DNA of 64,000 nucleotides from contig NC_088326.1 of NCBI RefSeq assembly GCF_910592395.1, positions 3,105,001-3,169,000 of the forward strand. Direction: 5' to 3'. The notes beneath the pieces are model-generated. The model saw only the letters and a program-made list of their open reading frames with translations, was not told where the DNA came from and ran no database searches. Each line of letters opens with the position of its first letter. Position 1 is the first letter of the stretch. Position numbers and translations under genes: made by a program. The stretch is from Lineus longissimus. Taxonomy: Eukaryota; Nemertea; Pilidiophora; Heteronemertea; Lineidae. Shown here one piece after another: positions 10,501 to 19,543 of this stretch.

Positions 10501-11555
10501 ATTTCGGGAGCAGGGTGAAAATGCTTTTTTATCCTGATGAATCAGGTGATTACATGATAAACAAATTGCTCAAAAATGATGTAAGTTTACCATACCATGG
10601 ACCTCAATCAGGAGAATATCCCAAACAGACACCAGTTATTTTAGTTCATCAACCGACTCACAGGTGGCCAAAATCTGCTCCACTTAAGCGTGCAGAGGAA
10701 CTCCAACACGGCTATATTCCCATATAAAGAGTGTTCTAAATATAACTTCCTTTCTCTTCTCTTATGAAAAAAGAGGTCTTACAAAAGTTACCTTTTATAA
10801 TTCCTGTTGACCATATCCATTACAGTGACTCTCCACGCAGTGTAAACAAAAAGAGGTTAGTATTGTCTGCTGAAAGCCTTGAGTTGCGCTGTATGGAGAG
10901 TAGAGACATTATGTTAAGATTTCTTTTCAGTTTCGCTCTGCCGTTCTCTTGCGTCAAACAAATACGTACCTCTATTTCTATTGCGCCCCATTAAATTAAT
11001 AACAACTTTATACAACAAGCGCTACGCTCTATAAATGTAGACCTTCAGAACTACATTTTTTGTACATGTTGACAATTTTTTGCCATCCTTTTGGACCGCA
11101 ATGCGAAAACTACTTGCACGATTTCTTCAAAGTTTTGTTATTGGACAAAATGTAATTCACTCTCAATCAGAGCGGTAGTCCTCAACGACGCTCAACCACT
11201 CTGATTCTGCTCCGCCATGCTGTTCCCTTTTATCGCTTCGCGATGGTTTCGGTTCGAAATTAGGCCAGGCAAAAGTACCTTTATGTTTATTACTTTATGA
11301 TACATTTAGTGTCACGTGTTTTTTAAATTTTCAGTACCGCTCTTTGACATCACCTTTTTATTTTCCTTTTCAATTCCCAACCGCCTTTCCAGCCCCGATC
11401 AAAACAACGACAACTGGCCAGACGACACCACGCTCACACCAAAGAACCGCGAGGACACAGCGTCAACATGTGCGTCATCAGATCACATGACCAAACACAG
11501 GCCAAGTTCGACTGCCCTCAGCGAAAGCGATGAAGTCCGAGTGACGGCAGTTTAG
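1580..11555 (+). CDS. SLC22-like organic ion transporter (MFS), 5' end not found
   Basis: Predicted plasma-membrane carrier of organic cations, anions or zwitterions. Exons with matching phases: 1580-1630, 2166-2329, 2870-3041, 4109-4235, 5987-6090, 6374-6603, 9621-9802, 10045-10202 and 11393-11555 (stop TAG). Motifs in order: the MFS loop LLSDKFGRQKALV, RFLTGAGVSAVY (helix 4), the SLC22 hallmark PESPRW in exon 4109, NLKVRQLFRSKTLKR before helix 7, LFPTALRGTGLG (helices 10-11) and LPEN...FPDTIAD at the end of helix 12. The final exon is a hydrophilic tail ending in TAV, a possible class I PDZ ligand. About 449 residues are assembled against about 550 for the family; helix 1 and the extracellular loop are missing and may lie left of or around the GPCR. 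The first intron appears to use a GC donor (GCAAGT at 1631), and the 1579 acceptor is weak. The substrate cannot be inferred. Confidence 0.85.
3031..3092 (+). repeat. 33-bp duplication of an exon end and its 5' splice site
   Basis: The last bases of exon 2870-3041 plus the donor (core CTGGTAAGTGACTGGCCTA) are repeated 33 bp downstream at about 3064-3092. Both copies look like good donors. Use of the second copy would read through the first GGTAAG and hit TAA immediately, so only the first gives a full-length transporter. Confidence 0.8.
3448..3488. repeat. Dispersed repeat, copy 1 (GGCGCGGATCCAAGCGGGTG)
   Basis: About 40 bases starting TATCAGGCGCGGATCC recur almost identically at 3977-4018, both preceded by T-rich sequence with CGTGTTTTTT. 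This is probably the 3' part of a small retroelement, the second copy being the tail of the tRNA-like SINE that begins near 3853. Confidence 0.6.
3853..4020 (+). mobile_element. tRNA-derived SINE
   Basis: A tRNA-like head carries an A-box-like region (GGCCTCGGCGGTTAGACGG) and an internal promoter B box (GGGTTCGAATCCCGG at about 3903-3917). It is followed by a T-rich stretch and a unique tail shared with 3448-3488. The acceptor stem does not pair, so it is a SINE rather than a functional tRNA gene. It lies in the SLC22-like intron between exons 2870-3041 and 4109-4235. Confidence 0.65.
4418..4935. mobile_element. MITE, copy 1 (terminal repeat ATTCTAAAATACCT)
   Basis: A 518-bp non-coding element starting ATTCTAAAATACC and ending in the complement TATTTTAGAAT. 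Its interior is nearly identical to the adjacent element 4939-5397 but has two extra segments (near 4561 and 4770). Together with its neighbour it fills much of the SLC22-like intron between 4235 and 5987. Confidence 0.8.
4939..5397. mobile_element. MITE, copy 2 (terminal repeat ATTCTAAAATACCT)
   Basis: A 459-bp element with a perfect 14-bp terminal inverted repeat, ATTCTAAAATACCT at 4939-4952 and AGGTATTTTAGAAT at 5384-5397. It abuts copy 1 with only three bases between them. No coding capacity is visible; it is presumably mobilised in trans by a DNA transposase. Confidence 0.85.
5401..5738. repeat. Two tandem foldback hairpins of about 170 bp
   Basis: Each unit (about 5401-5566 and 5572-5737) is an almost complete inverted repeat. 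It begins ATTGAACCCTCGGCTTCGG, ends in the complementary CGGGTTCAAT, and its arms include ACCTTGGTTGAGTTACCAAG. The two units are virtually identical. The DNA or transcript could form long hairpins. It lies in an SLC22-like intron. Confidence 0.85.
5820..5986 (+). repeat. Minisatellite ending in a 3' splice site
   Basis: Four degenerate units of about 35-42 bp, each with TCAATNAATGAGGTATTTTGATATTTT followed by a pyrimidine run ACCTTTCTTTCTTC. The last unit's pyrimidine run directly precedes the inferred acceptor AAG at 5984-5986 for SLC22-like exon 5987-6090, so the splice acceptor is part of the repeat array. Confidence 0.7.
6696..6797 (+). repeat. Duplicated half-exon of the SLC22-like gene, possible cassette exon
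   Basis: Bases 6707-6797 repeat 6512-6603, the 3' part of exon 6374-6603, with one base deleted. The copy has its own acceptor (TTTTTATTTCAG) and a donor-like GTATAG. A 102-base exon 6696-6797 would have no stop, enter and leave in phase 1, and restore the original frame for STGLLLLVPFMRKTA. It could be included as a 34-residue insertion, but it would duplicate half a transmembrane helix, so it may be a non-functional duplicate. Confidence 0.6.
6798..7550. other. SLC22-like intron sequence, no gene seen
   Basis: No coding or repeat structure stands out apart from a short GGCCAATAGAGGTCTC string shared with the 3' ends of the repeats at 28135 and 39222. Confidence 0.4.
7551..7610. repeat. 15-bp tandem repeat ATTAGTTATAATGAC x4
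   Basis: Four head-to-tail units, the last ending in GCT; a related degenerate stretch follows at about 7640-7680. It lies in an SLC22-like intron. Confidence 0.85.
8058..8363 (+). CDS. Small THAP-domain protein
   Basis: A 101-residue ORF that is essentially one THAP zinc-binding DNA-binding domain. C4 and C9 open the domain, FHEFPK is at 25-30, W40 sits in the central helix, CSDHF supplies C59 and H62, and the closing AVPT box is at 88-91. THAP proteins bind specific DNA and are related to P-element transposases. The ORF sits in the same orientation within the SLC22-like intron 6603-9621. It ends just after the domain, so it is either a very small DNA-binding protein, the first exon of a longer gene whose remaining exons were not found, or a remnant of a P-like transposon. 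The ATG fits the usual M-V-x-C start. Confidence 0.75.
   Translation: MVYCVAPNCVKDSTKNNRMTDGTHFHEFPKPVERERRKLWIRKCKRLECWKPGPSAKLCSDHFIDTDYHMKPDICIQLNIKCHLLKTAVPTMSIAFNARGC
8364..9620. other. SLC22-like intron sequence, no gene seen
   Basis: A short run with repeated CAGTGTCAGTGACAG-like words lies near 8460-8515. Otherwise no coding exon or clear element is visible up to the acceptor at 9620. Confidence 0.4.
10332..10458. mobile_element. Small inverted-repeat element (CTTAGAAATAAAGGTTT ends)
   Basis: CCTTAGAAATAAAGGTTT at 10332 is mirrored by AAACCTTTATTCTTAAG at about 10439-10455. A related CTCTTAGAAATAAAG string occurs at 58991. It is probably a MITE, in the last-but-one intron region of the SLC22-like gene. 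Confidence 0.5.
10459..11392. other. Last SLC22-like intron, no gene seen
   Basis: Open frames here are short and without recognisable motifs. A long pyrimidine tract precedes the inferred acceptor AG at 11391-11392. Confidence 0.4.
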
Positions 11556-12696
11556 GAAGTAACGACAACAACGAATTACGTTTTATCGACATATCTTATT
11601 CATTACGCAACTACCTGCATTTTAACTTCGACAGGGTAACGTCATTCGGCCAGACAAAACGCCCATGGAACGATATTTTTGTGATATAGGAGGCATGCTC
11701 GAGTAGTGGCGCCATCTTTCATCGTTCCGGACATTATGGGACGTTCTGGACCAGAAAACAAATCCAATTTAAATTATCTCGAGGTGTCTTCTTCCAGAGT
11801 TCAAATGATCGCTCATTCATTCTTATCCGGATTTTAATATCTTTTCAAAATATGCATGTTTTTATCCCTTTTTGGATATCGATGATATTTATGAATAATT
11901 ATCTCGCTATGCGCACTAAAAATACATGTATCAAACACATAATTTTTGGGTGACTTTAGAATAAGAAACACAGAAAAGCAGAGTTGATAGACAAGCATAT
12001 TTCAACCAACCAACATAATATTCCGAGCTTTCGTGGCAACAACCATGGCAACACGATGGTGTCTGCAGACCAGAATTCGTCACAGGAGTTTCGGGGGTTT
12101 TGGTATTTTGTTCTGTGTTAATGTGTTTCTTGTTTTACAACTACCCCAAGAAAATTCTACTTGCATCATAGTAATCAAGCAGTGGAATCGTTTCATCATT
12201 TTGTAGTCGAATACCACCGTAGCCATTATTTACATTCAGTAATGCTAATAGGCAGGTTTCGCAACCCGTGTGAACAACGAAAAACAAAAAGTACAAGGGT
12301 TTGTGCGGTGCTATTACGTTATTTTGCCCCTTAATACCACGCAGTTAAACTGATTCAAACCTTGCCCATGTGGTCTATTGTCTTTAGACAAACCCCGCTC
12401 ACACCTGGGCCTAAATTTCCATTGTTCTGCTGTCTTGTCAACTGGTTATCAGAGCAAATCTGGTGAACATCGACCTCCACGAAACAGTTTACATGGGTGT
12501 CAATAGCTCTGAACTGGCAAGGGCACGTAGAGGTTAATGTCGCGACACTCATGAATTGGTTTTCCTGCTGGTTAGGAGTAGCAGTACCACAAGGAATCGG
12601 GTAATTCTTTTGAAAACCCTTGTCGATGAAATTCATTCACATGCTACATCACTTCGTCATTCGTAGCTCTTCGTACGGGTTGCGAAACATGTCAGT
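11556..12696. other. Region downstream of the SLC22-like gene
   Basis: No coding signal was recognised. No AATAAA is obvious within the first few hundred bases after the stop at 11555, so the 3' end of the transcript could not be placed. Confidence 0.35.
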
Positions 12697-12825
12697 AGGG
12701 AGTTTTCCCGAAGCCCCCGAAACGTCAACGCGAACACTTATCCCATTGTTCGACATCAAGAGGTCGAAAAATAATGGAATGGGCGTTCACGTTGGCGTTT
12801 CGGGAGACTTGTGAGAACTCGCTAG
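12697..12825. mobile_element. Foldback MITE 'GGAGTTTTCGC' family, copy 1
   Basis: Left arm AGGGAGTTTTCCCGAAG then CCCGAAACGTCAACGCGAAC and a centre with TTCGACATC...GAGGTCGAA; the right arm is the complement (GTTCACGTTGGCGTTTCGG). The same structure occurs at 45071-45200, 50755-50835 and 59061-59185. Confidence 0.8.
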
Positions 12826-13375
12826 TTATTTGACTGGCATTGGAGTTGGACAAACCTGGGCGTATTCTGCAATTGATAAGCCATTGTTACATGTAATTAA
12901 CTTTGCATCATATTCATACATGTATTGTATAAACATCGAATCAATTATAGATTAGAGAATATTAAGGGGTTGTAATAAGATAATTCAGGCAGAAGCAATC
13001 TAATAATTCAACGGTCAATGAATTAGAGCTAATTCAATTGCAAAAGCTCCCTATATTCAAAATTCGGATTAAGTGCTAGTCTATCTTACCAAAAACTTGT
13101 TAAACATTCATCTTTGATCCATACTTGATCGAATTCATAGCCTGTCTGCAGATATCATGCAACGATCATATTCGAGACAAATTAGCTGTTGAACAAGTTG
13201 TGATAATGGTCAACTGCTTAGTTCTCAATTTACACTAATATGCAGATTATAACCTCTGCTATCCTATATAACAATATCAGAGACAGGACCGAGGTAAGAA
13301 GCTGAAGTTACCTAGAGCCAAAAGCGGAACAGCTACTACGAATAGTTTGTAAGGTAAATTCCTGTTCTATATAGG
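12826..13375. other. Intergenic AT-rich sequence
   Basis: No gene, RNA or clear repeat was seen. Confidence 0.35.
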
Positions 13376-13484
13376 GTAGAATGGGGTAATAGTAGTCCCT
13401 GCATTGTTTGATGCATGGGGATATCAATCAATATCATAGGCAGGGGCTACAACTAAACCGGGGCTACAATTACCCCATTCTACC
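13376..13484. mobile_element. Short MITE with 16-bp terminal repeat
   Basis: GGTAGAATGGGGTAAT at 13376-13391 is perfectly complemented by ATTACCCCATTCTACC at 13469-13484. Only about 77 bases lie between the arms and they have no coding content. Confidence 0.8.
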
Positions 13485-14759
13485 TTAATATAATCTAATA
13501 GAACTTACCCATATCAATTATATCAATTACGTCAATTACATGCGTACACCAATTTTCCCCGGAATCTATGTTCCCGCGATGAAAGAGAGTAACAGTGCCC
13601 CGGGGTTTATGCTCTACTTAATACTGGTTATATATTATGTTTTCGGGGGTCCACAATATAGGTGTTTCGGTCGTACTCTGTAAAAACCGCTTTCAACAAA
13701 CTGTTGATGCACTCACTGACCATTCACGGGCAAAGGAAAGGTCCCGGAAAGACACTGACCCGGGCAGTAACCCCGTACCTAACTGTGACCGGGGATCCGG
13801 GACACAGAATTCGGGGAAAAGAGCGCCCGGGGAATTTAGGGCCGATCCTGATAAAAGCCTTCTCAGCTGATTTACGAGTGAAACCAACGCAAGTTGCAAA
13901 TTGAGTATTCAAGTGCGAAAAGGTTACCGGTATGCCAAAGAACTTTAGATCAGGATTAATTTCAAGTTAGAAAGCACTTGGTAAATACGGAAAACCCTCA
14001 TCATCCTAATCACTTCGTTAAAGGGGCACTAGCGGCAGGAGCTACGGGATCAGGTCAGTGATCTTCTGGTGATATGAACTGGGTAGTTTCCTTCATTGAA
14101 ATATATTCCTCGCACCAGCGCGAATAGTTCCGATATGCTGAGAGATAGGAGAGTCCCCTGTCGGCGACGAAGAGTAACTTAATTAGACCTTCCTTGGATC
14201 ATTACATCAATAATATCCAATGTTAAATGTTTCTACCAATAACTACCACATGCACCGTGGACGATATTCGGCCAACATTATAGTAATGTGTTCAGGAGTT
14301 CGAAACATTGGCGATATGTGGCGCTCAACTTGCTAGGTACTGGTATATAGTGTCTATAAATCCATTCTATTATGAGAATATCAAACGTTTTATAAATCAT
14401 GTTTTCTTCTTACGAAAACAAGACCTTGTTTTGACTAATTTTCTCTTTTTCAATGCAACGTGTATTGTTTGTCGATTTTTTATAGGTTAAGTTTAAATAC
14501 AATGTTTAATAAAATACACTAACTTTACAGATTCTTCAACAACAAAACTGTCTTTATTCTTTATTTGTTTTCTCATTTCTCATCCTCTATCATGCGGACG
14601 GCCAATTATTTGTCTGTGTTAAAATACTTTTTTGAAAGCTTTTTAGAAATCTTGATAAAGATAAACGTCTTCACGAGCCCAGCAGCCCAATTCATCTCTC
14701 CATTGCGACGAAGAGAGTCATACAGGTGAGCTCTGCCATCCAATTCCGAGAAGCAGTCT
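13485..14759. other. Intergenic sequence
   Basis: No gene was recognised. There is a GC-rich patch with several CCCGGG-like words at 13550-13840. Two TTTATT strings near 14552-14565 could be AATAAA signals for the minus-strand cGAS-like gene ending at 15255, but they are about 700 bases away. Confidence 0.35.
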
Positions 14760-14927
14760 ACCTAAACTGGCTAGAAATGCAAAGTTGAGTGGCAAACCGA
14801 GACCTAAACTGGCTCGAAATGCAAAGTTGAGTGGCAAACCGAGACCTAAACTGGCTCGAAATGCAAAGTTGAGTGGCAAACCGAGACCTAAACTGGCTCG
14901 AAATGCAAAGTTGAGTGGCAAACCGAG
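14760..14927. repeat. 42-bp tandem repeat, four copies
   Basis: Unit CCTAAACTGGCTCGAAATG followed by CAAAGTTGAGTGGCAAACCGAGA, four nearly identical copies. The period is a multiple of three, which creates apparent repetitive ORFs on the minus strand; these are not credible proteins. Confidence 0.9.
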
Positions 14928-15254
14928 AGGGTATGATGACGACTAATCTCCCAATGAGAGGACTACGCTTCATATGCCTCCTAAACCGGAAGAGACCAAA
15001 TGCATGCTATAGTACGGTGCAAGTATCTCTTGGCGACTGTGACCAATGGCGAGACTAGGAGACTGAATGACGACGCCGAAATGGACTGCCAAAGGAGAAA
15101 ACCCGGATGCAACCACTCGATACCGGTCACGGAAGCAAAACCATGTTATATTTTTTGACGACGGGAACAGAAACAAGAACCGTTTTCGGCGGAGCTGTTC
15201 TTGGATTGGATAAATAGCAAAGCTCACTGTTGTGTAGGTCAGTCAACACAAATC
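14928..15254. other. 3' flank of the cGAS-like gene
   Basis: Presumably 3' untranslated sequence of the minus-strand gene ending at 15255; nothing else is recognised. Confidence 0.35.
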
Positions 15255-18200
15255 TTAGTAGCCCTTCTCATAAAGGTCTACAAAGAGTTGAGCCCATGCC
15301 TTCTCCCCACCCCTGTTAGCGCGACGGAGAAAGTTGTAGAACTCATCGATCTGATATTGATCTTCATCGGGTTGTAACAGATTTCTACGGATTCCATCAT
15401 GTTTCAACAAAAAGTAGTGATTCAACTCTCCCTTTTCGAAGATGACCTCTAATTTTTTCATGAAATCCATAAACCTTGTTGCTAATTTCTGTTCACGCCA
15501 CTCCGACGGATACCTGTACTCGTCCAGAAGGTACAGAAACACGGTCTTGTAGATGTATGAAGAAAACTTCCTGAACTGGGGCTGGTGGTAACGCAGGTAC
15601 TTCACCAATCGATAAACCTTTTTACTCCATCCGCCGTCGCCCTGGTCCAGTGGCTCGATTGCGTCACGCTCTTCGCTGCTGTAGCCCTGTCGCCACCGGA
15701 GTGTCTCCTGGTTGTCGCGTGTCCTCCTAGTAACTAGATGGTAGTCGGGTTGGCTTGGGTGACGCTTTCCAACAAGCTGCTTACCATCAATGGTAAAGCA
15801 CGGGACCAGGTCCATGTCGAATGTATTGTTGCCTCCATCGCTTGTACCGTAGGTCACCTTAAACTTCAACGCCGGGCCAGCTTGATGGGATACATGCCTC
15901 ACACTAACGATGCGACCAACCCCAGGGAGCTTGTTAACAACTTTGTCAATTGCTCCCAGCAGAAAGGCATGAACTTTAAGGGGGCTCAGACAGTGGTATT
16001 CAGATTTGAAGACAAACCCTTCTTCTGTTACCGTTACTGTCAGTTTCTTCATTTCTTGGGATGGACTCACCAGCTTAACTGTATGATACCCTTCACCAGT
16101 GTGTCCGAGCTGAGTAGAACCACTAAAAAATGAAGACTGAAATAGAAGATGAAATCACTGACTGTTGTCTTGAATGTCTGGTGCAGTAAAAGTAACAATT
16201 TCAAAACGCTGCGAAAAATCCACTTACTCAAACGTTTTTACACTGGAGAAGGAGCGTGGACTAGTTTCACGGAATCACCCTATACTAAAGCCTTATTTAT
16301 TGTTATTTTCATTATTATACAGTTATCCTGTTAGAATTGGTAGAGCCTTCATTAGCACTCATCTGCACCAAAAATGTCTCTAAAAAGCTTATTTTGGGTC
16401 GAAATTAGAAAATTTTAAGATCCGGAGAAAGTTGGGACGGAGGTCTTTCAATTCCAACTATCAAATTTAGTATTCATAAAGAGGAAAAGTCTGATTTTGC
16501 TTATAAGGGGCTGCGTTTGAACCGAAATGTATGCCCAATTGTGGAAGTGCATTTGACTTTGAGATAAGGCATCAGCTACAATTGATACTTCAGTGTGCAG
16601 CCTCTTGATATTCACTGAATATTATTTTACCGGAGTAAACAAAAGTTGGGGGAGGTGTGATGTGGTTATTTGAATTTATACGCGTTTTTTGTCTTCAAAG
16701 AAAGGAGTTACTTACTGGAATTTCCAAGTGGAGTAGATAGTCGCAATCGCCTTTCCTTTGAATCATTGTCCCATCTGAGGAGCTACCTGAAAGGAGCAGG
16801 TAAACGTCATTAAACAGCGGCCTCGGACTACTTCTTTGGACGATCAATCCGATATGCACTGTGGCCGATTTTGAGGGTGGGGAGCGATTAATTAGGCCCC
16901 CGCCCCCTTTTGTGTGAGAGCAACGACTTTTCATTGCGTCTCTTTTCAACAAGCCCTAGATCAAGGACCTCCTGCCCACCTCCTTTGCAAGATCACACCA
17001 TCAGGGCTTCTAAGGTTTGGCTGCACCACCTTCAGAATTACTCGATCCGCCACTGGGATATGTATCTATGCGACAGGTAATACCAAAAGTCTACTATGAA
17101 TACACCGTTCGTTGAATTGAATAAGAAAATTTCCAATAGCGTGAATACCTACTGAATAGATTATAAATTTCAACACTGCCATTGGGTGATATGAATAAAG
17201 ACTAGCAAATGCTTTTATTTAAATCTCCATGTACATTTACACTAGGCCTTCCTGTACAAAACCGGAGTAAAAGCATTTGCTAGTCTTTATTCATATCACC
17301 CAATGTCTAAACAGTTATACCTACTTCTATACTCTACCAAGTTTCAGCAGAGTTTCATTCATGAGAACTGCACAGACGGCATCGTGTAGGACTATAACGG
17401 TTTGTTTTGCCTGGACCATCAGTAATTACGAATGGCGTCTCTATCCCCATAATTATATTCCTTAAAAGAGCTCTTTCTTTGGATGTGCGTACACCAAACT
17501 ACTTCCACATGAAGACTTTCGGCAAGACTTTCGACTTTCAAAATTTATGCCCGTATTATATTGCTTATCCGTAGGCCTATCGTTGTAAAGTGTGGTGTTT
17601 TATATTTTTCACATTCCCGATACCTGATGTGCGATTGGGAAAGTGATTTACATGGATGGAAGTGATAGCCTACTTGATTGAGAAGTTCCATTGAAGAATC
17701 ATTTTCATTTCACTTTTCAACATTGTGCAGAATGGAAAAATGTCATGTACGTAACTTCGTTGGTGATACGTAACACGGGCGTGAATTTGGAACTTGTCGA
17801 ACGTCCCTATTATGTGGCTGATTCGTTTACCTATCTGTTCAGGGTCCTTCGGGAATTTAAACAAAGAAACACTCTTCTGCAGCTCCTTTCTCAGACGAGT
17901 TGCCACTTGAATTGAGGCTTGGAGAACCTCGTGCTTTTCCTTGCCGGACACTCCGAGCTTCATCTCGACGAAGTCCGCCAGGACGCACTGCAAGGAAGAA
18001 CCAGACCTTCGCCTTGCTGCATGGAATGCCGCGGATGATTCAGGCACCAAGGTAGTACCTGAAATAAAGAGTGTTCCAGTTTGTTGGCCATGAAGGGTAA
18101 TAAAAACCCTGTACATTTTGTGTACATTCAGTACACATAGTTTTTAGGCTGAAGATTGCAATTTGAAGTTATCAATCAGCTTTAAAATTTAGAAGTGTAT

Positions 18201-18896
18201 TCCTCAGACATCCAACAATAAGCTATTAAAGTTATAAAATATGGCGTTCTTCAAAGTTGAGATATGGACATTTCACCAAGTCATGTCCAGGAATTGACGC
18301 CATTTTGGCCTTGTATGGCAGAAATTCAGTCTATTCTAAACTGGACACCGAGACCACGAATATTAAAAATCTATTAATATTCGCCTGGGTCACATTGTAG
18401 TATGCATTACAGATTTAGAAAAATGCATAGCACACCATTTGGTCAAATTTGCATGTCCTGACAGGCAGCCTTCAAACAGAACACACACGTTTTTTTAGGA
18501 ACTACGGTTCGGTCCCATAGCTACCTCTCGGATTAATACATGACCGAGTACATTGACTGTCATCTTACAAAAAAGCACTTCACTTAAAATCCACCGGAGA
18601 AAGATATTCTGTATGTAAAAACGTGCATGGTCATAGGCCCCTATATACGGAGTCCCGAAACGTCGAAACTGATGACCCCATACCCTTGACCTTAAAAGGA
18701 ATCGATACCGAATTCGACGTAGACTACGCTTCGTTGGCGCATGCATTTACACTGTAAGGTGTGGTTCATTCTACATGTAAATCCAGGTGTTTTAGAATTG
18801 ACACTTACGGTCTCCAGTGTCCTCTTCGTTCGTTTTCAGTAACTTCCATAACAGGTACGCCGCTACGGCCACAGCACCAACAACTCTGGCAGCCAT
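15255..18896 (-). CDS. Membrane-anchored Mab-21/cGAS-like (cGLR-type) nucleotidyltransferase
   Basis: Exons on the minus strand: 18809-18896, about 17770-18058, 16716 to about 16858, and 15255-16109; total about 455 residues. Exon 1 starts MAARVV and encodes one hydrophobic helix, so the protein is probably tethered to a membrane; an acceptor-like CTTTCAG just before the ATG suggests a 5' UTR intron. Exon 2 encodes a charged helical spine (LGVSGKEKHEV). Exon 3 carries the nucleotidyltransferase signature LLLSGSSSDG then GDCDYLLHLEIP, supplying the first two acidic metal ligands (D-x-D). Exon 4 has the third acid in FDMDLVPCF and a Mab-21 C-terminal helical domain (YIYKTVFLYLLDEY). The cysteine zinc ribbon of vertebrate cGAS is not seen. 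By family knowledge it would make a nucleotide second messenger on ligand sensing, or be an inactive ITPRIP-like relative. The donor of exon 2 and acceptor of exon 3 are not settled; several phase-compatible pairs exist. Confidence 0.82.
17181..17304. mobile_element. Palindromic MITE, copy 1 (ATTGGGTGATATG ends)
   Basis: A 124-bp element with near-perfect terminal repeats of over 30 bases: ATTGGGTGATATGAATAAAG at the left and its complement at the right, including AGTCTTTATTCATATCACCC. It lies in the intron of the cGAS-like gene between exons 2 and 3. A diverged relative is at 19429-19543. Confidence 0.85.
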
Positions 18897-19279
18897 CTGA
18901 AAGAAGGACACAGTCGACTGATTGGTGGTTGTGGCGAAGTGTGTTTCATTTCATTCAAACGTAGGCCTAGCAAATCGATGCCTATTTTAGCCGGCTCGGA
19001 AACACTCAAAGACGTTAGGCCTACACTGTAAATAATGACACGAACAACGGGATGCCGGAAGATGATTCTGTATTTCTCAAACTGCGCATGCGTTATACAG
19101 CAAAGTTTGTTTATTATAGTGTCACCCCTAATGAAAGGGCCAGCCAGCTTATTGGCTTATGAGACACTCTTTACTTCCAAACTCCTATCTCTAATGCCAG
19201 GCGCCTGGCGAGAAGGCAGTTTGTACCCTATATTTAACTAGCTGGCGGCTAACCAACCGGCCGCATCGGAAAGAGGTCA
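18897..19279. other. Upstream region of the cGAS-like gene
   Basis: Contains the presumed 5' UTR acceptor directly at the ATG. No upstream non-coding exon or promoter element could be assigned. Confidence 0.3.
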
Positions 19280-19374
19280 CCAGCGGACCTCGAACCTTCC
19301 GACCTTCCGTTCACGAGGCGGGCGCCTCAACCACTAGGCCATCGAGATCGGTACTAGGCCATCGAGATCGGTAT
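19280..19374 (-). mobile_element. tRNA-derived SINE, minus strand
   Basis: On the minus strand it reads GATGGCCTAGTGGTTGAGGC (A-box region), then GGTTCGAGGTCC (B box). The beginning (CTAGGCCATCGAGATCGGTA on the plus strand) is duplicated in tandem at about 19336-19372. No closed acceptor stem, so it is SINE-like rather than a tRNA gene. Confidence 0.65.
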
Positions 19375-19428
19375 CAAAAACCAAGTAATAATATACAGCA
19401 TGTTACAAAGCTAATGTTTACATACACT

Positions 19429-19543
19429 GGGTCACCCAAAAGTCTAGCAAATGCTTTTACTAATTTTGTTCAGAAAGGCCTAGTGTAAATGTACATGGAG
19501 TTTTAGATGTAAGCATTTGCTTGTCATTATTCATATCACCCAT
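19429..19543. mobile_element. Palindromic MITE, copy 2 (diverged)
   Basis: Shares AGTCTAGCAAATGCTTTTA, the internal AGGCCTAGTGTAAATG and the right end TCATATCACCCA with 17181-17304 in inverted order, with several substitutions. Confidence 0.75.

Noticed and set aside
10203-10518. Open extension past SLC22-like exon 10045-10202
   Set aside because: The family ends its core near FPDTIAD and a good donor lies at 10203; the extension has no conserved pattern and the phase-matched last exon at 11393 gives a sensible tail.
14718-14973. Repetitive minus-strand ORFs (LNFAFRASLG repeats)
   Set aside because: Created by the 42-bp tandem repeat; no start context, domain or conservation.
19280-19374. 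tRNA gene
   Set aside because: A and B boxes are visible but the acceptor stem does not pair; better explained as a SINE. The same holds for 3853, 30075, 37669 and 44600.
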